A stretch of 64,000 nucleotides of DNA from Hesseltinella vesiculosa. Taxonomy: Eukaryota; Mucoromycota; Mucoromycetes; Mucorales; Cunninghamellaceae. Positions 35,331 to 47,181 of this stretch are shown here, in pieces (positions within the stretch are counted from its first letter, which is position 1; each line of letters begins with the position of its first letter). The notes beneath the pieces are model-generated. The model made no database searches and had not been told where the DNA came from. It saw nothing but the letters and a program-made list of their open reading frames with translations. Made by a program: the position numbers and the translations under genes. The DNA lies in contig MCGT01000031.1 in the NCBI GenBank assembly GCA_002104935.1, positions 1-64,000 of the forward strand, in the 5' to 3' direction.

Positions 35331-38222
35331 ATGAGTGACATTTACAAAGTGAAGAAAGTAGAAAATGAAGACAAGGTAAAGCGTACTGCCAGAGAAAGAA
35401 ACTGAAGACAGAAAAACTGAATTGGCAAATCTCATTCGTTTTTTTTTTCTTTGCCAACTTGGTCCTGGTCCATGCCGATAAACATGGGTCTAGTCCTTTG
35501 GGTTTCAATTGAATTCCGAAATTGAAGCAGAACGATTACCCCCCAAGGAACTACCCCTTGGTGTACATTATGTTGCAGACACTCGACGTCTCTCCCGTTC
35601 GGATTCTGTAGATAGTGGCAGCTTGAGGTGCGATCTGGAAGACACCAGAAACAATATTCGCACGCGTGGCTATTTGCCTATCGAAAACTATGGGATCATT
35701 GGGAACCTTCGCACGGTGAGTCTCTGTGGCACAGATGGGTCCATCGACTTTTTTTGCTACCCAAAGTTCGACAGCCCTTCCATCTTTGCGCGCATGCTCG
35801 ACAAGGACAAGGGGGGCCACTTTTCGATCTACCCAACCAAGCACATTAGCAACAAGCAGCAGTATCTCCCAAACAGCAACATCCTCTCTACCCGCTTCAT
35901 GTCCGATGACGGTGTGTGTGAACTAGTGGACTACATGCATATTCCTGAAAAGGACCAACGCCTGTCGTCAAAGCCCCTTTTGCCTTGGATTATCCGAACC
36001 GTGCGGGTCATCCGTGGAACCGTTGAATTCAACATGCAGTGCTACCCTTCCTTCAACTATGGCCTTTCCAAGCACACCGCTGTTGTGATTAAGAAAGCGG
36101 AGGAGCACGAGAACGATGATCTCTCAGCCTCAGCTGATAATTCCATGCACCGGTATTATGACGAAGATGATGTATCCTTTGAAGCGTCGCCTCAGCGCGT
36201 GTTGTTTTCGGTAGAAAAATCTGGCATACCCGACCATGACCAACTCAACATGGACCTCCGCTACCTGACAAAGTGTGGTGAATTCGAATGCCCTTTGATC
36301 AACTTACGACTTGACAAAGATGCAACCGAACTTGGCTTACTTGGACCCGGTGTGGTCTCCACCTTCACTATGCAAGAAGGCCAGGAGGTTACTTTTATCT
36401 TCCGTGAAGTACCACCTGATGCAAACCCCGATGCCACCCATCGAGAAAAGGTTGGACTCTTGGCCTTTGATCCTCCATTGACTCCTAGCTTGGTGGATGC
36501 CCTCTTCCGCCAAACCGCAAAATATTGGCATAACTGGGTCTCCAAGTCAACTTACAAAGGACGCTGGCGCGAGCATGTTATGAGATCTGCTTTGACCTTG
36601 AAGCTGTTGACCTACGAACCGGTAAACCTTCAGAAAAAAAAACCGTGTGCGTCTCTCTAACTCTATTTCCCCACGTCATAGACTGGTATTTTATCCGCAA
36701 CCGCCCCGTCAGGAATGTCTAGAGACTCACATCCGAATTTTTTTTTCAGGTGCTGTGGTGGCTGCTGCAACGTTTTCTGTGCCAGAAGGTATATGAGGGT
36801 ACATGATTTGGAGATCGGACTAAAAGTCTTTTTTTTTTTTTTCTTACCTCCACATAGCTATTGGAGGGCAAAGAAACTGGGATTATCGTTATGTGTGGAT
36901 ACGAGACTCCTCATTTACAATTTACGCCTTTTTACGTCTGGGCTTCACCGAGGAAGCAAGCAAGTACATGTCATTTATTGAAGACCGATGCAAAGATCTT
37001 GTAAGTTTCCCTTTTCTCTTGCAGGAATATGGCATTGGCTTTGTCATCTTACACTGTCTCTGTCTTATCTCTGCCTGGTAGAACGAAGATGGCTCGCTGA
37101 ATATAATGTACAGCATTGATGGGGTCAAAAAGCTGGAAGAAATTGAGCTGGACCACTGGGAAGGCTACCGGTCGTCAAGACCTGTGCGTATTGGTAACGG
37201 TGCCTATGATCATTTGCAACTGGACATTTATGGTGAATTGATGGATGGGATTTACTTGTACAACAAATGCGGTGAACCTGTCAGCTATGATATGTGGTGT
37301 TCGGTGCGCAAACTCGTCGATTACGTGATTCATAACTGGATGGTGCCTGACATGTCCATTTGGGAAGTGCGCTCAAAGAAGCAGCGGTTTACATACTCTA
37401 TGGTCATGAGCTGGGTGGCTGTTGATCGAGGTAGGAAAAAAAATGAGAGCTCAGGGTTGGAGACCAGCAGCTTATTTTTCTTTCCCTAACAGCCCTGCGT
37501 CTCTCGGAAAAGCGAATGTTCCCGTGCCCAGATCGCGAACTCTGGCTCAAGACAAGAGACGAAATCTACGAGACGATCCAGACCCATTGCTACAACAAGG
37601 AGCTGGAGATCTATACTCAAAGTATGGAAGCACCCGATGCTCTGGATGCAGCAACGTTGATCATGCCTTTGGTCTTCTTTGTCTCGCCCATCGACCCAAG
37701 AATGACCAACACAATTCGTCGTATACTCCTGCCCCCGGAAAAAGGTACGCTGGGAAAAGACTTGCGTTAGACTGGTGTCGCAGGTATAGCTGACTTGGTT
37801 CTTTTTCTTTCTATACATCTAGGCGGTCTCGTTGTGAATGACCTTGTGTTCAGGTACAACTTTTTGACCACTGACGATGGTGTTGGTGGTGAGGAAGGTG
37901 CCTTTTCCATGTGCACATTTTGGCTAGTGGAAGCTCTAGCTCGTGCTGGCAAGTACGACAAGAAGCTGCTTTTACGTGCCAATGTGATGTTTGAACGCAT
38001 GCTAGATTATGCCAATCACCTTGGTCTATTCAGTGAAGAGGTGGCACGCAGTGGGGAACTACTTGGTAATTTCCCACAAGCGTTTACCCACATTGCCTTC
38101 ATCAGCTGTAAGTGTGCCTGCAAAAAAACGGCTGCATGATGCGCTTGGTGACTAACCAGATTTTTTTTATTCTTCTTCCATCAGCTGCCTTTAACCTCAA
38201 CCGTGCATTGGACGGTAATTAG
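35331..38222 (+). CDS. Glycoside hydrolase family 15, trehalase/glucoamylase-like
   Basis: Nine exons give 761 codons including the stop. After a short charged N-terminus the GH15 N-domain reads [40 protein letters not shown]. The catalytic barrel has [72 protein letters not shown] and, near the end, [20 protein letters not shown] with the glutamates expected for an inverting enzyme. No signal peptide is seen, so it is probably intracellular. This subgroup includes trehalases and other glucan hydrolases; the substrate is not evident. To read EPTGAVV, a 4-nt exon (ACTG, 36682-36685) must be spliced between two introns. Skipping it breaks the frame. Confidence 0.93.
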
Positions 38223-38659
38223 CAACACGTCGTCACATTTGGAGCTTTCCAGACAATAAAAAAACAAGCCAATGACTGAATTGAATGTCGTTGCTCTTAT
38301 TTCTTGCTTGTCCTCCACAAAACGACACAGAAGCTCTTTTTTAATGAAGCATGCACCCTGTATTCCCCTCTTCCATATGAGATGCGATGGGCCTCCATGG
38401 ATGCTCTTTCAATCGCTTTGAGAACTTATTAGCATATGACACCTTATAATATATTATTGCAGCTTGATTCAGCCTTGACCACCAACAAAAAAAAAAAAAA
38501 GGCACAACGTGCCGTCTGCAAAGTCTGACACATTGGCTTGGATTTTAATTTCTTCTTCTTTTTTGCTGTACCGAAGCCGAGCCTGTCCTCCCTATTTTTT
38601 AACCGACCTCTCATTTTCTCTTCTTCGTTCTTCTTCTCCGTTGCTGATTTTCGTCAAAC
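38223..38659. other. Spacer with an A run
   Basis: Between two same-strand genes; a poly(A) run at 38488-38501 and a T/C-rich leader before 38660. Nothing else is recognised. Confidence 0.45.
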
Positions 38660-39492
38660 ATGACTACTGTACGGCTTCACTTACACAAGAGACGTCGATT
38701 TGATCTGCTGTCGGACTCTGAAATATGTCAAGGAATGGCAAGTAGTGTCTTTTGATTTTCTCGTTCCAGCAACTGACGTTATATTCATATGCTTCACAGT
38801 GGGTGTTTAATGATTTTGGAGGGTACTTAGAAATATTTGAGAAAGAGATCAGGAAGAACAGGCCGCCAAGGAGCCCACTTGTTTGGTGTTTGCTGGCCAG
38901 CTTTATCTGCATTCTCGAGGGCGTCCTCATGTACATGTTTTTATCCTACACTCACTCGACAAATTACATTTTGATTCCCATCAAATTGTACCTGACCATT
39001 TTTTTATTTGCTTGGAGATTCAAATCCTTGCGCAATAAGGTACCAAAAAAAAAAAAATACGAAAGCAGGGTAACACTCTACTTACTTAACCACGCAAAAA
39101 GTTTGAAGTGTCCATACACGATTTATGTGAAAGGTTCAATGCCACAGAGAACATACGTGGCATCCAATTTTCGTTTATATTTCAACAGCAAGCATGGTCA
39201 CGCTTTTGGAGGTCACCCCAATATGCAAGTTCCTTTTTTTTTTTTTTTGAGGAATTCATGCCACCGCCATGCATAAAATTTTCTAAGCATTGCTTTTTTT
39301 TAGGCACTTGAAATCACTACGGATGACCGCTATCAAGCATTAACACTTCCATCTTACCATCAAACCTTGCGTCAAGATAGTTATTATACCACTATCATTG
39401 CCCCTGAAAATGCTCATGTTCGAAATGACGTCGGAGCGGACGTCTTGCCATATCAACCAGGCTTGATTCAAGAAAAAACTATGGCAGAATAA
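38660..39492 (+). CDS. Two-transmembrane protein, 209 residues, family not assigned
   Basis: Four exons (38660-38737, 38800-39039, 39102-39224, 39304-39492) sum to 630 nt. The protein has a short basic N-terminus, a helix (GYLEIFEKEIRKNRPPRSPL), two membrane segments (VWCLLASFICILEGVLMYMF; ILIPIKLYLTIFLFAW), a cytosolic-looking segment (LCERFNATENIRGIQFSFIF) and a tail. Layout and size resemble the Spo7/NEP1R1 regulatory subunits of the lipin phosphatase, but identity is too weak to name it. Two of its three introns begin with GCAAGT (38738 and 39225). In each case the available GT sites give a stop or the wrong frame. Confidence 0.7.
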
Positions 39493-39837
39493 AAAAAAGG
39501 AGGAATGTATCATGAGGTTCCTTTTTTTTATACTCAATAACTTTGCAAGAAAAAAAATATGCCCCAGCGCATGGTAGAGCAACGATTTTCGTTCTTGCAG
39601 TCCAAGATGACACCGTACCACATGCTCAAAAAGGATAAACTGGCGTATTCAAGGTCCGTCAACTCCACGCTTCCATTTTTGAAATGTCGCCTAGCAAAAG
39701 ATACAGCATCAAGCAGTTCTTCCTCTTCCAACTTTAACATCTTAATTTCACCTACTCAAACATTTGGCGAGAATTTTTCTTTATTTTTTTTTTTTTTGCC
39801 TTGAATTAATATTTTTGGCGAACGAAACGGACGATCA
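39493..39837. other. Spacer before the palindromic element
   Basis: AT-rich with T and A runs, no supported gene. Confidence 0.4.
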
Positions 39838-40960
39838 GCAGAATCATCTTCAACTGCGCGAAAAGCAAAGCAGGCGCCATGGGAGATCTTCACTGGCGCA
39901 TGCTTACCAGTTTTTTTCTACACTCGGATGGCTGAGAGAGTTGTCATTTTAATCATAATCGTCTTTTATCATTTTGTATTTGTATGCAAAATTTGGGGCG
40001 CGTTCGTTTGGAGCAAATTTGCACTGTGATTTTTCATCAGATGGCCTGGGGATCCCCCTGGCGAAAATGGTCGATTTTTCATTTTTTTTAGCGGAGGAAT
40101 CGGAGGTGTCAAAAGGAAAATGACCAGAAGTTGGCTGGGCAGTCATCACCAATGGACCTGATTTTCTCAGTATCATTATCATTCATACGTTTGTGCACTT
40201 GTGCAAAATTCCACATAGATCTGATCACCCAAAAGTGTTGTGCAGTGCTTGCTTTTTTTTCTTCCAAAATAAAAAAATGGGGTTTCCGTATTCAGTCTCC
40301 GCACAGCGACTTCAATTCATGGCCGATCCACGCAGAGCAATTGGTAGCAGCGATCTCTTGGAAAAGTCAGATCGCTTTGGTCAAGTGCAACATGGGTTAA
40401 GTGCAACATGGGTCAACTGCGTGCGACATGGGTCAAGATACTGGTAGTTTTATCTTTATCAGAGCGGGACATTGTCAAATGCGGCATTAATCAAGTTGCT
40501 GGCAGCCCAAGTTCTTTTTTTTTTTTTTTGGAGGAAAAAATGCAAGCACTGCACAGCACTTTTGGGTGATCGGATCTATGTGGAATTTCGCACAAGTGCA
40601 CAAACGTATGAATGATAATGATACTGAGAAAATCAGGTCCACTGGTGATGACTGCCCAGCCAACTTCTAGTCGTTTTCCTTTTGACACCTCCGATTCCTC
40701 CGCTAAAAAAAATGAAAAATCGACCATTTTCGCCGGGGGATCCCCAGGCCATCTGATGAAAAATTACAGTGTAAATTTGCTCCAAATGAACGCGCCCCAA
40801 ATTTTGCATACAAATACAAAATGATGAAAGACGATTATGATTAAAATGACAACTCTCTCAGCCATCATCCGAGTGAAGAAAAAAACTGGTAAGCATGCGC
40901 CAGTGAAGATCTCGTATGCGCCTGCTTTGCTTTCTCGCGCAGTTGAAAATGATTTTGCGG
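39838..40960. mobile_element. Foldback-type element: about 420-bp inverted arms around a 260-bp core
   Basis: The left arm (about 39838-40262) is matched in reverse complement by the right arm (about 40525-40960). Corresponding landmarks are CATAATCGTCTTT/AAAGACGATTATG, CAGATGGCCTGGGGATCCCC/GGGGATCCCCAGGCCATCTG, GGAGGTGTCAAAAGGAAAA/TTTTCCTTTTGACACCTCC and GTGCACTTGTGC/GCACAAGTGCAC. Arms are close to 90% or more identical by eye. The core (40263-40524) has a short reiteration of GTGCAACATGGGT(T/C)AA and no complete gene. I see no transposase, so it would need help in trans. Single arms of the same family occur elsewhere in the window. Confidence 0.85.
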
Positions 40961-41378
40961 TTCGTCAAATTCACCCACCAAGAATTTGCACTGTAGGGTG
41001 AAGTATCATGGAGAGCTGGTAGTTTTGGCCACATCTGTTCAACCTCTGCTGTTTCAAAGTCCTTGCTATATCAAGAGAAGATGTCTGCCATGCTGTATAG
41101 CTAAAAAACTAACAAGCTGCCGATGCCAGAACTTACGCCAGCTTCCCAACTAAATGAAAACACAAGGAACTCCATTTCCATGCAGTTTAGATCACATTCT
41201 ATATCATGTGAACCTTGTCTTGCCCTACTGACAGGTAAATTTATTTCAGCTGACAGCGGCAGCCAGGCAGCAAGAAAAAAAAGTAGCGGGATCTCGACAT
41301 TGATTGGACGGCATGAAAACTGGCGGGCAAGATTTTCCCCTCCCCCTTCTTTTCTTTTATCTTTTATTCAATTTCGTT
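40961..41378. other. 5' flank of the PROPPIN gene
   Basis: No gene supported. An A run (41274-41282) and a pyrimidine-rich leader (41334-41375) precede the Atg18 start codon. Confidence 0.45.
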
Positions 41379-43058
41379 ATGAACATCAGTGACAAATCAA
41401 ATAACGACCTTTTATTTTTAAATTTTAATCAAGACTTCAGCTGCGTATCTGTAGGTACAAAGCATGGGTACAGAATTTACAATTGCGATCCCTTTGGCAA
41501 GTGTTATTCCAAAGGTACACACTTTCTATCTTCAAAAAAAAATTCTACATCAAACACGTGTTTACACCGTATTTGAATATATTAGCTGGTGATGGCACTG
41601 GTATTGTCGAGATGCTCTTCTGTACTTCCTTGGTAGCTTTGGTTGGCTCAGGTGACCAGCCTACATTTTCTACTAGGCACATGCAAATCATTAACACAAA
41701 GGTAAAAAAAAATATAGCCGGAATGCCAAGGTAGGATGAAGCTTGACTCCTTTTTTTGTGTACTTGCTTTGGGATGCCTTTCTTTTATAGCGACAATCAA
41801 CGATTTGTGAGCTTTCGTTCCCAACTTCCATCCTTGCAGTCAAGATGAACCGGCGCCGTCTGATTGTTGTGCTTGAGGAGCAGATTTTTGTGTATGACAT
41901 CAGCAATATGAGGCTCTTACATACGATTGACACCAACCCAAACCCTCAAGGCAAGACTGAAGCATGCAGAGCGTGTGAGTTTTCTAAACTCATTTTATTT
42001 AATTAGCCATCTGCGCCCTGTCACCTTCTAGCGAAAACTGCTATATTGCCTACCCATCCCGCTCGTCGTCTAGCTCTCCGTTCACTAGCGGTCAAACCAC
42101 ACAGTCGTATTTTCCAACCGGCGATGTGGAAATCTTCGACGCCCTCAGCCTTCAGTTGGTCAACATAGTCCAAGCTCACAAGAGCCCAGTCAGCTCAATC
42201 ACCATGAACGCTGACGGCACCCTGCTTGCTACGGCAAGTGAAAAGGTACGAGGAAGCAATAGCCAGGCTGCCTAGGTCGTACTTATGCCCACCCCTTTTT
42301 TTTATTTTGTAACAGGGTACTGTCATCCGTGTGTTCTCGATCCCAGATGCAAACAAGGTGTACCAGTTCCGCCGTGGTTCATATCCTGCCAAGATCTACT
42401 CCATGTCGTTCAACATGGTGAGCTCGTTGCTTTGCGTGTCCAGCGACACCGAGACTGTGCACATCTTCAAATTGTCTACAGGTGCCGCTCCCAACGGATA
42501 CGCCAGTGCGAAAGACAATGACCAACAAAAGGAACGTGGCCGCAGTGGCAGTGTGGGGTAAGTCTCTGAAAATCCATTTCAGCAATGTTCATTCGTCATT
42601 CATATTTTTGTGCTGATTAGGCAAATGTTACGTCGATCGTCGTTACATATTGGAAAGAACATTGCAGGCAGTATGGGATCGTACCTGCCAGAAGCTTTGA
42701 CTGAAATGTGGGAACCTGCACGTGATTTCGCCTCTCTCAAGTTACCCAGCAGTGGCGTCCGCAGTTTGGTTGCACTCAGCAGGTTGGTATTTGTGAACTG
42801 GACAGGAGGAACAAGTGAACTTATACAATATTACCCTCGTGATTTCAATTTTATTTTTATTTAGCACGACACCCCAAGTCATGGTCATTACCAGCGAAGG
42901 CTTCTTTTATCAATATAACATTGACTTGGAAAATGGCGGCGAGTGTATCCTGTTGAAGCAATACACGTAAACTTGGGTCCTTTGTTTTTTGTTCAATTAA
43001 GCTCACTTTTTTTTTTAGTCTCTTGGATGCCGGTGACGATATGTCTAGTCAAGAGTAG
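41379..43058 (+). CDS. ATG18: PROPPIN of the Atg18/WIPI family
   Basis: Eight exons encode about 400 residues forming a seven-bladed WD40-type propeller. Typical segments are [93 protein letters not shown] and GTVIRVFSI, then the phosphoinositide-binding loop FRRG ([15 protein letters not shown]). A Ser/Arg-rich 6CD loop follows, and it ends SSQE. PROPPINs bind PI3P and PI(3,5)P2 on phagophore and vacuole membranes and act in autophagy and vacuole size control. The third intron most probably starts with GC (CAA G|GCAAGA, 41951), which yields PNPQAICALSP. The only GT alternative leaves a 35-nt intron and an extra insertion. Confidence 0.94.
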
Positions 43059-44387
43059 GACAACACTTGCATCAAAATGAAGAAAATGTTCATATTCTTT
43101 ACATGGCTTGTCCCAATTTTATTTTCTGATGTCCTTTGATACCGATGCTACCAAGTCATTAAAATACCTGCATTTGCGTGATGATGTTACTTCGCTTTTT
43201 TTGTGGTTGACTTTTTGTGCTATAATGCACACTCGAGTGCGATGAGAATGACACATAGCTTTTATGATCACGATTAAAATCGCAATGTTAATACAAAGGA
43301 GTGTTTATTCAATGGCAGGCACCATGGCCAGTTGCATTTTTGCGCTTGCGGTTTCTCTGCTTGTGCAACAAATATTCCAAGTCGGTGGAGAGCAAAGAAT
43401 CGCGTCACCAAGACGCGTCACCGACTTCAGCATTTTCTGGCATGCACAATGTATCAAAGACATGGACAGCAGTTTTGAGCCGGGTAAAATTGGTGGTATA
43501 TGCGGGTAATTCTGATATGGACATTGGTATTTGCACGCGAGCTCATGGAGTACATACCGTCGGCTTGTAGTTTGTTCAAGTAGAATGTGATGAATGGAGC
43601 TAGATATATTTTTGTCACAAATGAGATGTTTGTGTCGTTTTTGGTTGCGTAAGCTTGCCAAAAACATGGATACTCAGATTTCCAGCAAGATTGTGGACGT
43701 CTATTGCATCTTTGCCAAAGATGCCCAGTCGTATAAGGTCCCAATTTACCAAATGGTGATTCACTGCCATGGAGTGCCGCTTGACTTCGCCAAAGCCAGT
43801 GTTCACGCCATCTTCAGTTTGATGCGGGAAGTGTGTGATAATACAATCTGGGTAACCGCTGAAGCAGGGGGTTGCTTGTGCTTATCAGCAAGCTCCTTGG
43901 ATTGAACTCCAGTCGAATGTTTTGTTCATGGCTGTCAAACAGTGGCTGCAATGCGGGCAGTAGATATCTTATGATGAGTGTCGTCTCCATAGGTAGTGTT
44001 GTGTATCTGACTGCTAAACGAAATAATGACACCTTTATTCACGATAAAAATAATTATGAGTAATTGAGACAAAGTGGAGAGACATTTAAAAACAACCAAC
44101 TGAATCCGTTTCAGTGCTTAACCTTGGAAATAAAAAGGAGCAGTAGAAAAAGGGGAAAGAGAAGGGATGGCGGCGATCAAAAACGGTCGACTTGAGCATA
44201 TCTTTCAGAAAGCATGGTTATCCGACCAAAAATTTTCTTTGCTGAAAGCGTACGACCGGGAAGAGCTGAAGATGCTATGACAGGAACTTGGGAGGAGGTG
44301 GGAAAAAGGGAGGATTCACGCTTGATAAAAGAGGTGCTGGTTTCCATAAAAAAAAAAACATGGCGCCTGCCCCCCTCCCTCTTTGTT
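43059..44387. other. Stretch with coding-like debris, no gene model
   Basis: Around 43620-43890 both strands have open, protein-like frames (plus strand: KNMDTQISSKIVDVYCIFAK, then VIHCHGVPLDFAKASVHAIF). They cannot be joined into a gene and match no family I know. It may be a decayed gene or element. Confidence 0.4.
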
Positions 44388-44612
44388 GAAGTACCCCATC
44401 CTTACCCAAAGCATCACAACAGGTAAATGCCTTAAAGTGATAACTGTGTTGGCTCATGACTTTTCTAGCTGGACTGTTAGGAGCTGGCGATGTTATTGCG
44501 CAACAGGCTGTTGAGCAGAAAGGCTGGGATCGCCATGACACAGTGCCCGCACAGTACGTATGACTGGTTTTGGCAGCTGCGCGGCCGGTCCTTTGCTCAG
44601 GAAATTGTGTTT
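44388..44612 (+). pseudogene. Partial copy of the MPV17 gene (exon 1, intron 1, exon 2)
   Basis: This segment is nearly identical to the reverse complement of about 58367-58590 in the intact MPV17 gene. It includes [14 protein letters not shown] coding sequence, the first intron with its donor and TTTTCTAG acceptor, and exon 2 up to GPLLR-like sequence. Changes include CTGTTTGGGG to CTGTTAGGAG and a disrupted TTRTVRMT region with a stop. The start codon and later exons are absent. Because the intron is kept, this is a DNA-level duplication, not a retrocopy. Confidence 0.85.
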
Positions 44613-44639
44613 TTATTTTATTGTACTTCACGCTTTTTC

Positions 44640-45773
44640 TTTTTTTTTATTCTCAAGTTGATAAGGAAGACACCAGGATCCCGCAGCGATACGTTTAACT
44701 TTGGTAAGGATTTAGCATATGAACAAAACAATTGGTTGTCAAAAACAGTTGCTGAGCAGAGATGCGTTTCTTTTACCGTTCTACAGCAATTAATCTCACC
44801 AAAAGCGCCGTTCTGGATTTCTACAAATCCATCACCAAGATCGACAGGCCGACTGGCCCAAGCACCAATCAGTATCAATGGCAACATTATTCGGAAGAAG
44901 AGATTTTGTACTTGTTGAAAACTTCTTTCTGCAAGCACGTCAATCAGTTTCTCCTCAGCAAGTCAATCTGTGGCTAACACGAGATCTGCATCTTGGCCGC
45001 CTCACCCGTTCGTACGATCGCAACTGTGAAGTCAAAAAACGTGCGCTTTGGACACTACGACCAGAGGCCATTGGTAATAATGTTGAGCCACTTGAGCTTG
45101 GAGAATCTGATCACCTTCTTTCCACATTCTTTGGATGCCATAAGAGCCAGATCATGGGAGCATGGTTAACATCCGCGTATACCGCCACTCAGTGCGACAC
45201 AAGAAAGATTAGGTTACCATAGGATACGCGCGGAAATCGAGGACGAATGAAACAGTCGACATGGGAGTGGCATTACTACAGGTCATGTTGGTGGGCATGT
45301 GATGGTTTGTTGCTGCATCTCTTGGGAAGGACCCGGTATGCTCGTTCAGATTGACTCCACAATGGACAAGAAACTCTATGTGAACATTCTCAAGCAAGAC
45401 CTTTGGGAATCCTTGACCCAAGAGGACTGGGAAGGTATCGATCCCAACAATATTGTCTTCCAGCAGGACAATGACCCCAAGCACACGTCGCATGTGATGC
45501 GCGATTGGTTGGAGCAACAGCCTTTTGAGGTGATGGTATGGCCTCCACGTTCCACTGACTTGAATCCAATCGAAAATATCTGGTTTTTGTTTAAGCAAAA
45601 GCTCTTTCGATATGGTGATGTGCCTTCAAGCATGAACGACCACTGGCAGCGTGTGATTGGTGTGTGGTACAACCGCAAAGGAGACGGCAACACGAAGGAA
45701 ATGGTTCGCCCGTATATCGAATCGATTCCTGATCGTGTTCGTGCTGTTATTAAAGAAAAAGGTACGTTGTAAG
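44640..45773 (+). pseudogene. Degenerate Tc1/mariner transposase (DD34E)
   Basis: The 3' part is a good frame (45215-45773) with CISWEGPGMLVQIDSTMDKK, then the second catalytic Asp in VFQQDNDPKHTS and the Glu in RSTDLNPIENIW. The two are separated by 34 residues, typical of Tc1 (DD34E). The N-terminal DNA-binding half (44690-45215) is only visible as pieces in different frames with stops, so the gene is dead. No terminal inverted repeats could be defined. Confidence 0.85.
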
Positions 45774-45835
45774 TATTAAAGCTTCAATAAACACGTTTCT
45801 CTAACCTCGTTGCTCTAGTTCCAAAAGCGATCCAA

Positions 45836-46702
45836 TGAGCATGCTGACTTTGAACTTTAATGGGCAACGGAAGGACCAATTCCGACATGAACTACATGAC
45901 CAACTGCATCTTTCCCAGTCGTCGTACGCGCGCATAACTACGATCTACGCAATGTGCCTGTTTTCCAATACGCTTACCAGCGTGAGGATGATTCTTTCCA
46001 GCCTCTGAAGAAGGCCTACACGACCATTGACGAATATCTTTATGATGTTGAAGTCTTCATTTCAAGCCCATCAACGAGGCAGCTTTCAGAATCAACCTCC
46101 GGACCCATTCTGGCTACACGAAGAAGGGTGAGACACCAGTCGTGACCGTGCGATCCATCCGTGCTAAGTCCCACACAATCCTCGGTGCCATATGCGCTGC
46201 TGGCGTAGTCCTGGTGAGCATCCGCAAGCCTGTGCCCCCCCCCCAATTGAAGAAGAGAAAGCTACCAGACGGAAATTCTCTCGCCCGAAGGGAGAGATGG
46301 CACCAAGGCAACCCATTACGAAATTTATTTGAATCGAGGGATGGACGTAATGGACGAGCACGCGCGATTCAAAAATTGCTATTTGGTCATGGACAATGCC
46401 CCGATACACAAAACCAAGGAAATCAAAAAGCTAACGAAAGCGCGTGGCTATAGATGTATCTTCCTTCCACCATACTCCCCTGAGCTCAACGGGGTTGAGC
46501 AGTTTTAGGCGCAGATAAAAAGTTACGTTCGGTGTGAGCGTCTCATGGACGAGGAAACACTTCAAGACCGCATCCACGAAGCCGCAATTAACGTGACGCA
46601 TCAGCAGCTGCATGCCTACATCAGCCATTCCGTTTCCCGCCTACAAGATTGCTTAAAAAACGTCCTATTTAATAAATCATATCAAACGCAGAGATGCGCA
46701 AC

Positions 46703-46720
<18 letters not shown>
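45836..46720 (+). pseudogene. Second degenerate DDE transposase (IS630/Tc1 superfamily)
   Basis: Several frames together show a DDE_3-type domain: EAAFRIN-like, KGETPVVTVRSIRAKSHTIL, GAICAAGVV, YLVMDNAPIHKTKEIKKL and CIFLPPYSPELNGVEQF. The first catalytic position appears as Asn (INEAAF), there are frame changes near 46200-46330, and a TAG follows VEQF. The D-to-E spacing of the second pair is again 34. A pure A run of about 37 at 46704-46740 follows. It is not closely similar to the Tc1 relic next to it. Confidence 0.8.
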
Positions 46721-46740
<20 letters not shown>

Positions 46741-46741
<1 letters not shown>

Positions 46742-47181
46742 GAAAAGAGACGCGCCAATTGACAAAGTAGACGTGCGCAATCCCAATTTGAATCAGCGCC
46801 GCCGAGCTCCTAAACATGCGTAAAACACAATGATCCCAGCTTTATACATCCCAAGTGTGCGAAACCACAACTACCCCTGTGTCCAACCTACCCAACACAT
46901 AACACTTCCAATACTCTGCAACCCTGATGCAGAGAAACCAGCCTCTCAAGTGATTACTACACTATCCAAAACTGCACCAACAGCTCTACTGCTCCTAAAC
47001 ACGCCCAAGGCACATTTCAAACGCTAGTCACTGGCTCACTGTCATGATCTTTACGGTGTCGAGTTAATCGCCATGACAACCAGCCTATCCAGACTATCCA
47101 ACCTATCCGACAGTACCAATGAATGAATACAATTGCTTTATACGTTGTAAAGCGTTGTCTAGCAAAAAAAAAAAAAAAAAA
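46741..47181. other. Spacer after the transposon relics
   Basis: No supported gene. An A run at 47164-47180 abuts the 3' end of the synaptojanin-like gene. Confidence 0.45.

Noticed and set aside
41960..42006. GT-AG alternative (GTGAGT near 41972) for the third ATG18 intron
   Set aside because: It leaves an intron of about 35 nt and inserts seven extra residues into a conserved turn; the GC-AG reading restores PNPQAICALSP.
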